Assembly (NCBI GenBank): GCA_030592835.1
Contig: JAUVIJ010000041.1
Location: forward strand, 1 to 10,958
Direction: 5' to 3'
DNA from: Candidatus Cloacimonadota bacterium
Lineage (GTDB): Bacteria > Cloacimonadota > Cloacimonadia > Cloacimonadales > TCS61
Length of the DNA stretch: 10,958 nucleotides
In this document: positions 4,965 through 10,958 of the stretch, in pieces
How the letters are laid out: each line of letters starts with the position of its first letter
Numbering within the stretch: the stretch's first letter is position 1
Notes under the pieces: model-generated
Databases searched by the model: none
What the model saw: only the letters and a program-made list of their open reading frames with translations
Told to the model about the DNA's origin: nothing
Made by a program: the position numbers and the translations under genes

Positions 4965-6239
4965 ATGTCCATCCCCAGGTTCGCTCTGGTAGACTGTAAT
5001 AATTTTTATGCTGCCTGTGAGCGGGTTTTCAATCCTGAACTCGAAGGCAAACCAATTGGTATTCTTTCCAATAATGATGGTATCATTGTCGCTCTTTCCA
5101 ATGAGCTCAAAGAACTGGGCATAAAAAGAGGAACTCCTGGTTTTAAGATCAGGCATCTGCTGAAGAAACACGATATTCACCTGTTTTCCTCCAATTACAC
5201 TCTTTATGGTGATCTGTCCAGCCGGGTCATGGAATCCCTGGCAAAATTCACACCGGACCTGGAGATATATTCGATAGATGAAGCTTTTCTTTCCCTGGAT
5301 GGTCTGGAACACCTTGATCTCAATGCTTATGGCAGAGAGATAAGAACAACTATTAAGCGTTGGCTAGGATTACCTGTTTCCATCGGTATCGGGCCTACCA
5401 AGACTCTGGCTAAAGCAGCGAATCACGTGGCAAAACGACGGAAAGAGCTTAAAGGGGTTTTTGATATCACCGGACATCCAGAATTTGAGCAGATACTTAC
5501 CTCAATAGATGTAATAAATATCTGGGGAATAGGATTTCAGTATGCCAAATTACTCCATAGAAATGGTGTCCACAATGCCTGGTTGCTATCCCGGGCTCCT
5601 CAACGCTGGATAAAAAAGAGAATGACGATCGTGGGTCTGAGAACTGTCATGGAATTAAACGGTATTTCCTGCATTGATCTGGAAGAGAAGGCAGCTCCCA
5701 GAAAAGAAATAGTGTCATCTAAATCTTTCGGTAAACCGGTCACAACGCTGCAGGAACTGCAGGAAGCAGCTTCCAGCTATTGCATCAGGGCGACAGAGAA
5801 ATTAAGAGAAGAAAAACAGGCGGCTTCCCAGATAATGGTTTATCTGACTACCAATCGTTTCAAAAACGAGCCTCAATATGCCAATTTTCAGTCAATACGT
5901 CTACCTCTCCCCTCCGCTTATACACCCGATTTTCTCAGCGCTGTCAAAAAAATCCTCAAGTATATTTACCGTGAAGGCTATAAATATAAAAAAGTCGGAG
6001 TGATGCTCTCTGATATAATTCCACGGGAAATGGTGCCCCTGGATTTTTTTGCCCCAACCTATCTCGACGACAGACGGCTGACAATTATGGAATGCATGGA
6101 TAATATTAACAGAAAAATGGGAATGAACAAACTCACATTTGCCGGTATTGGTAAAGCCCGGAATTGGAAAATGAAAAGGGAAATGCTTACACCTCATTAC
6201 ACCACCAACTGGAAAGACATTCCCCTGGTAAGAGCTTGA
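4965..6239 (+). CDS. umuC: Translesion DNA polymerase V catalytic subunit (Y family)
   Basis: Error-prone polymerase that, with UmuD', copies past DNA lesions. At 424 aa it is nearly the length of E. coli UmuC (422). The catalytic carboxylates are visible: Asp10 in ALVDCNNFYAACE and Asp105-Glu106 in YSIDEAFLSL. Tyr15 is in the position expected for the steric gate. A GIGPTKTLAKAANHVAK segment marks the palm/thumb border, then come the little finger domain and the UmuC-specific C-terminus (LTFAGIGKARNWKMKREMLT, PHYTTNW). The clamp-binding site of E. coli UmuC (QLNLF) lines up with PLDFF here, lacking the Gln. The ATG at 4965 has AAGGAAGG 7 nt upstream; the frame is open back to a TTG at 4914, but that would overlap umuD. 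The gap to umuD is 19 nt, and dinB follows after 5 nt, so the three form one operon. Confidence 0.95.
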   Translation: MSIPRFALVDCNNFYAACERVFNPELEGKPIGILSNNDGIIVALSNELKELGIKRGTPGFKIRHLLKKHDIHLFSSNYTLYGDLSSRVMESLAKFTPDLEIYSIDEAFLSLDGLEHLDLNAYGREIRTTIKRWLGLPVSIGIGPTKTLAKAANHVAKRRKELKGVFDITGHPEFEQILTSIDVINIWGIGFQYAKLLHRNGVHNAWLLSRAPQRWIKKRMTIVGLRTVMELNGISCIDLEEKAAPRKEIVSSKSFGKPVTTLQELQEAASSYCIRATEKLREEKQAASQIMVYLTTNRFKNEPQYANFQSIRLPLPSAYTPDFLSAVKKILKYIYREGYKYKKVGVMLSDIIPREMVPLDFFAPTYLDDRRLTIMECMDNINRKMGMNKLTFAGIGKARNWKMKREMLTPHYTTNWKDIPLVRA

Positions 6240-6244
6240 TTAAA

Positions 6245-7360
6245 ATGATGGAAGAGGAAAGGAAGATACGTAAGATAATCCATGTGGATATGGATGCTTT
6301 TTTCGCCGCAGTCGAAATCAGAGATAATCCTCAATATAAAGGAAAACCAGTGATAGTTGGCGGTCAACCTAATAGTCGGGGTGTAGTATCAACCTGTTCT
6401 TATGAAGCAAGAAAATATGGTATTCACTCGGCTATGCCATCTTCCCATGCTTATCGTCTCTGCCCTCATGCCATCTTTGTCAGAGGAAGATTTGAAGCTT
6501 ACAGGGAAGCTTCAGAACAAGTAAAAAAGATTTTATCCGAATATACCGATCTGGTGGAACCGGTCTCTATCGATGAAGCTTATCTTGATGTAACTATCAA
6601 TAAAATGAAGATGAGGTCGGCAACCGCAATTGCCCGGGAAATCAAGGATAAAATCAAAGAGACGACCAAGCTTACAGCATCGGCGGGAGTATCCTATAAT
6701 AAGTTTCTGGCCAAGATCGGATCGGATCTGGATAAACCTGATGGTCTGGTGGTTATTCCTCCGGAAAGAGCCAAGGAAGTATTGATGAATCTGCCTATAG
6801 GTAAATTTTATGGGATCGGTAAAGTCTGCGAGCAGAAGATGAAAAAACTTGGGGTCAATAACGGTGCTGATCTGAAAAGGTGGAGATTAAAGGAACTTAT
6901 CAGACATTTCGGAAAAGTTGGCAACTTTTATTACCATATAGTTAGAGGTATCGACAATCGTGAAGTTCAAGCACATCATATCAGAAAATCTATCGGTATG
7001 GAAAGAACCTTTTCTAAAGATTTAGATGATAATGAAAAGATGCTCGAGTATTTAAAAAAGTTCTGTTCCAGGATCAGTGAAAAGATGAAGGAAAAAGAAA
7101 TAAAAGCCAGAACATTCACCCTGAAAGTGAAATACGCCAATTTTGATCTCACCACCAAGAGTATTTCCTTTCCCGAGGAAATCGATGATGAAAAGATATT
7201 CTATTTCTTTGCCAGGAAATTATTACTTGATACTCTTATTAGAAAATGTAAAGTCAGACTTTTAGGAGTAAGTATGTCAAATCTCGAAGATAATAACAGT
7301 AATAATGCAAAACAGATAACTCTATCCTTCTACGATTCTTTTCCGGCATTCGTTGATTAA
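6245..7360 (+). CDS. dinB: DNA polymerase IV (Y family)
   Basis: Translesion and mismatch-extending polymerase, 371 aa. The N-terminus shows IHVDMDAFFAAVE with metal ligand Asp15 and steric-gate Phe20. YEARKYGIHSAMP is the fingers motif and VSIDEAYLDVT carries Asp110-Glu111. SAGVSYNKFLAKIGSDLDKP follows, then the helix-hairpin-helix region around FYGIGKVCEQKMKKLGV and a little finger domain. Near the end QITLSF resembles a beta-clamp-binding motif, followed by 10 more residues. ATG ATG at 6245/6248 lies 5 nt after the umuC stop with only a weak ribosome site, which implies translational coupling. The frame is open upstream to 6164, but those codons overlap umuC and lack family resemblance. 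The stop codon TAA (7358-7360) lies inside the left end of the long palindrome, so the last residues could have been altered when that element arrived. Confidence 0.95.
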   Translation: MMEEERKIRKIIHVDMDAFFAAVEIRDNPQYKGKPVIVGGQPNSRGVVSTCSYEARKYGIHSAMPSSHAYRLCPHAIFVRGRFEAYREASEQVKKILSEYTDLVEPVSIDEAYLDVTINKMKMRSATAIAREIKDKIKETTKLTASAGVSYNKFLAKIGSDLDKPDGLVVIPPERAKEVLMNLPIGKFYGIGKVCEQKMKKLGVNNGADLKRWRLKELIRHFGKVGNFYYHIVRGIDNREVQAHHIRKSIGMERTFSKDLDDNEKMLEYLKKFCSRISEKMKEKEIKARTFTLKVKYANFDLTTKSISFPEEIDDEKIFYFFARKLLLDTLIRKCKVRLLGVSMSNLEDNNSNNAKQITLSFYDSFPAFVD

Positions 7361-7398
7361 ACCCAGATAATGCGGTAGAGGTTTGATTAAGGGTAGTA
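7356..7398 (-). repeat. ~40-nt dispersed repeat, copy B (left end of the palindrome)
   Basis: The core AACCCAGATAATGCGGTAGA begins at 7360, inside the dinB stop codon. About 36 of 43 positions match copy D (8195-8238) in the same orientation, and this copy is inverted relative to copies A and C. A GGTTT/AAACC pair flanks the core, giving each copy a small internal dyad. Confidence 0.85.
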
Positions 7399-7486
7399 AT
7401 ATTTTATAGGGTGATGGGTTACAAAATTTTCCTGCATATCATAAAGATATTCAGAAACAATTTTGTAGTTCACTCACACATAAAAG

Positions 7487-7530
7487 AATGCTGCTATTTA
7501 AAAAGATCTACTGCATTATTTGGGTTAAAA
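7487..7530 (+). repeat. ~40-nt dispersed repeat, copy C (right end of the palindrome)
   Basis: Core ATCTACTGCATTATTTGGGT (from 7506) runs directly into AATAAGGAG, the SRAP ribosome binding site. It is the most diverged copy: the CTGG of the others is TTGG and the CTCTA start is ATCTA. Base-pairing with copy B in the transcript would bring the SRAP ribosome site to the edge of a long stem. Confidence 0.8.
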
Positions 7531-7543
7531 TAAGGAGTTTGTC

Positions 7544-8227
7544 ATGTGTGGTAGATTTGCAATATACAGCAGTGTGGAAGCAATTGTGGATTATGCTAAA
7601 ACCATTAATAGAATAGAAAAAATTCAGGCGAATTACAATGTTGCTCCCGGTCAGAATATTCCGGTTGTATTATTCGAAGATCAGGGCAGGATAATTAAAC
7701 TGATGCGGTGGGGTCTGGTTCCTTTTTGGGCAAAAGAAGCAAAGATGGGATACAGGCTGATAAATGCCCGTGCTGAAACCGTTGCCGACAAACCCAGTTT
7801 TCGGCGTGCATTCAAAAGAAATCGATGTTTGATCATAGCCAATGGTTTTTATGAATGGAGAAAATCCGATAAACAGCCTTATTATATCTATCCCCGGGAT
7901 ACAAAATTGTTCGCTTTCGCCGGGATCTGGGAAGAATGGAATGATCCGGAAGGACAACCACTGCATACCTGTTCAATCATTACTACAGAACCAAACGAAT
8001 TTATGAAGAAAATACATGAAAGAATGCCTGTTATCTTACCACAGCAGGACGAGGATTTCTGGATATCATCAGAAATAAGATCACCGGAAATACTACTGTC
8101 CTTGTTGAAGCCATTTCCCGGTGCAATGGAGGCATATCCGGTTTCCAAAGAAGTTAATTCGACTAGAAATAATCATCAGAAACTGGTAGAACCTGTAAAC
8201 CCAGATAATGCAGTAGAGATTTATTAA
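7544..8227 (+). CDS. SRAP family protein (YedK/HMCES-like), abasic-site shield
   Basis: The protein covalently traps abasic sites in single-stranded DNA through its N-terminal cysteine and so shields them from cleavage. It is 227 aa (E. coli YedK is about 222). Landmarks: MCGRF with Cys2, exposed after Met removal, NYNVAPGQ, WGLVPFWAKE, INARAET (Asn74), IIANGFYEW (Glu104) and KIHERMPVIL (His158). Cys2, Asn74, Glu104 and His158 correspond to the YedK catalytic set. ATG 7544 has AAGGAG 6 nt upstream. It follows dinB after a 183-nt spacer that is mostly the long palindrome, so it may be the fourth gene of the umuD operon or be separately expressed. The final codons (8198-8227, NPDNAVEIY and stop) are the sequence of repeat copy D, so the natural C-terminus appears to have been replaced or extended by the repeat. 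Confidence 0.95.
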   Translation: MCGRFAIYSSVEAIVDYAKTINRIEKIQANYNVAPGQNIPVVLFEDQGRIIKLMRWGLVPFWAKEAKMGYRLINARAETVADKPSFRRAFKRNRCLIIANGFYEWRKSDKQPYYIYPRDTKLFAFAGIWEEWNDPEGQPLHTCSIITTEPNEFMKKIHERMPVILPQQDEDFWISSEIRSPEILLSLLKPFPGAMEAYPVSKEVNSTRNNHQKLVEPVNPDNAVEIY

Positions 8228-8238
8228 AGAGTAGAAAT
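8195..8238 (-). repeat. ~40-nt dispersed repeat, copy D (overlaps the SRAP stop)
   Basis: The core AACCCAGATAATGCAGTAGA begins at 8198 and is read in frame as the SRAP C-terminus. It is inverted relative to copy C, so SRAP lies between an inverted pair about 690 bp apart. Just inside it, AGTAGAAATT (8230-8239) and AATTTTACT (8276-8284) pair over 9 bp with one bulge, possibly the worn-down inner part of a second palindrome. Confidence 0.85.
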
Positions 8239-8265
8239 TGATTTAATAAAACTTGCCTATATAGA
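8238..8265 (+). promoter_or_regulatory. Candidate promoter for the DUF554 remnant and nuclease unit
   Basis: TTGATT (8238-8243) and TATAGA (8260-8265) are spaced by 16 nt, each with four of six consensus bases. Transcription would start near 8272, about 24 nt before the small ORF. It is the only reasonable promoter I see between SRAP and the nuclease gene. Confidence 0.3.
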
Positions 8266-8295
8266 TCGATTTTCTAATTTTACTAATAAGATATT

Positions 8296-8427
8296 ATGAT
8301 AGGAACATTTATAAATATAATCGCTATTTTGATATGTAGCACATTGGGAATGATCTTCAGGATCAGGGTAATGAACATGCTTCCGGCTCTGATTACTTCA
8401 GCTTGCCTGGCAGCAATATTTATTTAA
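8296..8427 (+). pseudogene. DUF554 membrane-protein remnant: both ends joined, middle missing (43 codons)
   Basis: The ORF encodes MIGTFINIIAILICSTLGMI, then FRIRVMNMLPALITSACLAA and IFI. The first part resembles the start of DUF554 proteins (E. coli YdfK begins MIGPFINASAVLLGG as I recall it). The second resembles their extreme C-terminus (VVNMLPALLLAMPLSAAW in YdfK). Full-length members are about 230 aa, so some 190 residues are absent while start, stop and frame survive. The junction lies near TCAGGATCAGG (8357-8368), a short tandem repeat that could have served as microhomology. The upstream ribosome site is weak. It could still make a small two-helix membrane peptide, or serve only as a leader that couples translation to the nuclease gene, whose ATG is 1 nt past its stop. 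Family identification rests on remembered sequence. Confidence 0.6.
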
Positions 8428-8428
8428 A

Positions 8429-10958
8429 ATGATCAATATCAGACAATTATCATGGGATCAGGATACCATTGAAGCAGCTATAAGACAACAGCGTAGCCGG
8501 AATTCATTATTCCTTGTGCCGACCAACCTAAATAAAACAAGAGCTATCTCGTATTACCAGACGGACTTAAATTTTTGTAGAGATTCATTTTTAACTCTGG
8601 AAGAATGGAAAGATGATCTTTTCTTATCCGGAGAACCCCTTCTGAAAGAAGACAAGAGATCTCTGGCTCTATATATCAGTCTTTCGGCTGATGACAGAAA
8701 ATTCTTCCGTCTGAAAAACTATTTTCAAGCGATAACTTTTATTAATGATTTTTTTAAATTCTGGGATGAGATAATCGAGGAACAAATTGACGATGAGGAA
8801 GTATTCAAAGTTATCCCCGGAAGTATTGCCGCTGATAACTGGCAACTTAATGAATACAAAAGACTGCTCAAAATCCGGGATCAGTATCAGAGATTTCTGC
8901 AGAGAAATCATTTTAATGACAGAATTTTCCTGAGAAACCTGGATAATCTGGATAAAGACCTACTTAACAAACCTGATAAACTGGTGTTAATAAACCAGTA
9001 CTATTTTACTGCCCTGGAAAAGGAACTGATCAGGACATTCGAGAAAGATGTAATAATCTATTATCAGCATCCCGCAACAAATATAAACGCTGAAAAGCTG
9101 GATATTGCTGTGCCGATCAAGGCAGTTGATATTGTGGATTCGAATATAAAAAATATCGAAGTAATAACAGCACCTGATGAATTTTCCATGGTATTTAATA
9201 CCTTCGAACTACTGGAAAAAGAATCCTGTCAGCAGATAGTTGATATTGGATTTCAAGAAAGAGAATATTCCAGTTTTTTTTCACCACTGAACTTCAAGGT
9301 CAATGATTCAATCTCATTTACCGGAACCTCTTTATATATATTCCTGCAGCATTGTTTAAAAATTATTTCCAGTATAATTAATGAATCCGATAAGATCAAA
9401 CTATTATTTTCTTTATCACTGTTTCAGGAGAGTATGCAATCTCCGGAGTTCAGTAATTATTTTCTGAATGAGTCTGAATCTTTTCTGGGAGAGCGGATCA
9501 ATAAATATCTCCACAAATTAAAACTGAAAGAATATCAATATTTAGATCTTCAGGGTGTGTTTTTGAAATTAGAACCTGCTGAGAAAGAAATCGAATCAGT
9601 ATTCAACAATGTTTTTACATTTTTTAACAAACTCATCGATATTAAATCTATCGCAGCCCTGACCGGTTTTATTACTGAACCTGGTGGACTGGATATAACC
9701 CGTGTGATATCAAAAGAGGAAACGGAATGTTCGAACTTACTGGATATTTTTCACGAATCCTTTTCTGATTTTGTGACCCTGGAGAAAACCGGGTTCATGA
9801 AGAAAAAAACAGTAATATTCGGAATGGGACCCGGGAAAAAAGAAGATATCAATGTATCTGCCGGAATACTTAAACTATTCCTGGAATACATTAAATCCAG
9901 GCGAATCACCTTTGATCTTAAATATGTTAAAACCAGGGTCAAAATATCTAATTTAGCCGACACCAGGAATATGAAATTCGATAGTATTATTATTCTCAAT
10001 ACTGTCGAAGGTATCCTTCCTTCCAATCCCTTATCACCCTTTTTGTTATCCGAAAATCAACGCAGGAAACTGGGATTAAAAACCTACGAAGATATCAAGA
10101 ACAGGGAAAAATATTATTTTTTCCGTTTACTGGCTCAAACAAAAGAGGTTTTTATTCTCACTCGACAAAGTTCCACAGAAAACGTTGAATTAAGTTCTTT
10201 CCTGGAGGAATTACTCCTGACTTTTACTCCTTCCAGAATAAAAACAAAACCCGCTTGCTCTGTATCATATGAAAAAATATTATTAAATTACCTGAAACCT
10301 TCTCCAGATTTCGGACCTGCTGATTTCAAGAATTGCAGTGCTAAAGAATTTTATACGATTCCCTTTGATAGAAATTCCGAATTCAATAATGATTTTATTC
10401 TCAGTTTTTCAAGCTGGCAGCAATTAAAAAGAAATCAGTTTTTATATTATCTTATTCAGAAAATAGGAAACTATCAGGATAAAAACAGTCTCAGGGAAGA
10501 TTTTTCTGAGCTTTTTATCGGAAATATCGCCCATAGGATATTCGGCAGATTATGGTCCAGAATAACAGTGGATAAATCTAAGATCGATCTCAGTGAAATT
10601 ACCAATAACCTCTTACCTTTAATAGAAGAAGTCGTCGATCTTGTCTGGGAAAAAACACCTGAGATCATATTCCAGAGACCTTATAATTATGCGGATATCT
10701 ATTTTCAACAATTATACAAACCCCAACTGATCTCAGGCATAAAATCTTTCTTCCATGAATTAATAAAGGTAATGGCAGATAAAGAAATTATAATAAATAT
10801 AAAGCCGGAAATAGATTTTAAAACCAGGATAATAGAATTCTTCGATATCAATGACCCCCTGCAATTAAAAATCCATCTCAAGGGTAGAGCTGACCTCCGA
10901 TTTGACAGCAGTCACAATAGGCAGTTCATCATTGATTACAAAACGGGAAAAATGAATG
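8429..10958 (+). CDS. AddB/RexB-like PD-(D/E)XK nuclease, partial (runs off the right edge)
   Basis: An uninterrupted frame of 843 codons to the window end, with no stop reached. It resembles the B subunit of AddAB/RexAB, which with a helicase partner resects double-strand breaks for RecA loading. The N-terminus has SLFLVPTNLNKTRAISYY, where active UvrD-like helicases would have a Walker A P-loop; none is present, as in several AddB-like proteins. At about 505-600 comes the inactive helicase-like region: FDSIIILNTVEGILPSN, SPFLLSENQRRKLGL, then REKYYFFRLLAQTKEVFIL. The nuclease domain begins near the edge: KGRADLRFD with Asp822, and FIIDYKTG with Asp836 and Lys838. Those are the D...DxK residues of the RecB-type site. 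Any C-terminal Fe-S cysteines would lie beyond the window. The ATG is 1 nt after the preceding 43-codon ORF and has no good ribosome site, so translation is probably coupled. The helicase subunit is expected next. Confidence 0.85.
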   Translation, partial: MINIRQLSWDQDTIEAAIRQQRSRNSLFLVPTNLNKTRAISYYQTDLNFCRDSFLTLEEWKDDLFLSGEPLLKEDKRSLALYISLSADDRKFFRLKNYFQAITFINDFFKFWDEIIEEQIDDEEVFKVIPGSIAADNWQLNEYKRLLKIRDQYQRFLQRNHFNDRIFLRNLDNLDKDLLNKPDKLVLINQYYFTALEKELIRTFEKDVIIYYQHPATNINAEKLDIAVPIKAVDIVDSNIKNIEVITAPDEFSMVFNTFELLEKESCQQIVDIGFQEREYSSFFSPLNFKVNDSISFTGTSLYIFLQHCLKIISSIINESDKIKLLFSLSLFQESMQSPEFSNYFLNESESFLGERINKYLHKLKLKEYQYLDLQGVFLKLEPAEKEIESVFNNVFTFFNKLIDIKSIAALTGFITEPGGLDITRVISKEETECSNLLDIFHESFSDFVTLEKTGFMKKKTVIFGMGPGKKEDINVSAGILKLFLEYIKSRRITFDLKYVKTRVKISNLADTRNMKFDSIIILNTVEGILPSNPLSPFLLSENQRRKLGLKTYEDIKNREKYYFFRLLAQTKEVFILTRQSSTENVELSSFLEELLLTFTPSRIKTKPACSVSYEKILLNYLKPSPDFGPADFKNCSAKEFYTIPFDRNSEFNNDFILSFSSWQQLKRNQFLYYLIQKIGNYQDKNSLREDFSELFIGNIAHRIFGRLWSRITVDKSKIDLSEITNNLLPLIEEVVDLVWEKTPEIIFQRPYNYADIYFQQLYKPQLISGIKSFFHELIKVMADKEIIINIKPEIDFKTRIIEFFDINDPLQLKIHLKGRADLRFDSSHNRQFIIDYKTGKMN

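Larger units (their letters stand above)
7356..7530. repeat. ~175-bp imperfect palindrome between dinB and the SRAP gene
   Basis: The spacer from the dinB stop to the SRAP ribosome binding site is nearly one long inverted repeat. Arms 7356-7440 and 7446-7530 are each 85 nt with a 5-nt loop, ATAAA. The outer 24 nt match at about 20 positions (repeat copies B and C). A TTTTAT block and a TACAAAATT/AATTTTGTA block (7420-7428, 7459-7467) match in the middle and inner parts. ATATC/GATAT (7436-7440, 7446-7450) closes the loop. Many mismatches are transitions that would pair as G-U in RNA. No protein is encoded. The look is that of a MITE-like or palindromic interspersed element, or a structured leader or intercistronic RNA. 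Confidence 0.75.

Noticed and set aside
4559..5312. Open frames on the minus strand opposite umuD and umuC
   Set aside because: They are antisense to strongly conserved Y-family and S24 coding sequence, lack ribosome sites and show no recognisable family.
6275..6277. ATA codon before CGTAAGATAATCCAT as the true dinB start (mutated ATG giving MRKIIHVD)
   Set aside because: An in-frame ATG ATG lies just upstream at 6245-6250, directly after the umuC stop, so no unusual start is needed here. The resemblance to the umuD case is noted but not counted.
7356..8238. Repeats B, C and D as a CRISPR array or integron attC sites
   Set aside because: Copies are in alternating orientation, spaced 90-670 bp apart, with genes between them. 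There is no regular spacer pattern. GTTAAAC-like ends occur, but paired RYYYAAC/GTTRRRY boxes of an attC site are not present, and no integrase is seen.
8669..10668. Short minus-strand open frames inside the AddB-like gene
   Set aside because: They lie opposite a continuous 843-codon frame with clear helicase-like and nuclease motifs; none has independent support.

Overview
The window is AT-rich, bacterial, and probably chromosomal. Shine-Dalgarno sequences are strong, intrinsic terminators are clear, and the AT-rich spacers hold imperfect repeats. These traits would fit an uncultured FCB-group lineage such as Cloacimonadota, but nothing here fixes the taxon and I hold that assignment loosely. 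No rRNA, tRNA, CRISPR array or transposase gene is visible.

Left part (1-3616, genes on the minus strand). A threonine aldolase is followed after 5 nt by the start of a threonine synthase that runs off the left edge. The synthase carries an apparent -1 frameshift in an A-run. Next come an MscS-type mechanosensitive channel and a small four-helix membrane protein (DUF5684-like), each with its own rho-independent terminator. The spacers 1346-1757 and 3075-3616 hold two copies of an AT-rich ~75-nt repeat, several hairpins, and one copy of a second repeat family.

Centre (3617-8227): a DNA-damage tolerance cluster. A CI/HdiR-like repressor with a self-cleaving S24 domain is divergent from umuD-umuC-dinB, so the window holds a UmuD-like protein, a Pol V-type polymerase and Pol IV in one apparent operon. 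A SRAP (YedK/HMCES-like) gene for protecting abasic sites follows. The expected circuit is RecA-stimulated self-cleavage of the repressor, derepression of translesion synthesis, and capping of abasic sites by SRAP. umuD has no ordinary start codon where its ribosome binding site predicts one; the codon there is ATA.

The most unusual DNA lies around SRAP. A ~40-nt repeat (core AACCCAGATAATGCRGTAGA) occurs four times, at 1618-1660, 7356-7398, 7487-7530 and 8195-8238. Copies 2 and 3 are the ends of a ~175-bp imperfect palindrome that runs from the dinB stop codon to the SRAP ribosome binding site. Copy 4 supplies the last nine codons and the stop of SRAP, so SRAP is bracketed by inverted copies.

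Right part (8228-10958). A 43-codon ORF looks like the two ends of a DUF554 membrane protein joined after an internal deletion. One nucleotide after its stop begins a long, incomplete gene (at least 843 codons) for an AddB/RexB-like PD-(D/E)XK nuclease. This makes double-strand-break processing the next function along.
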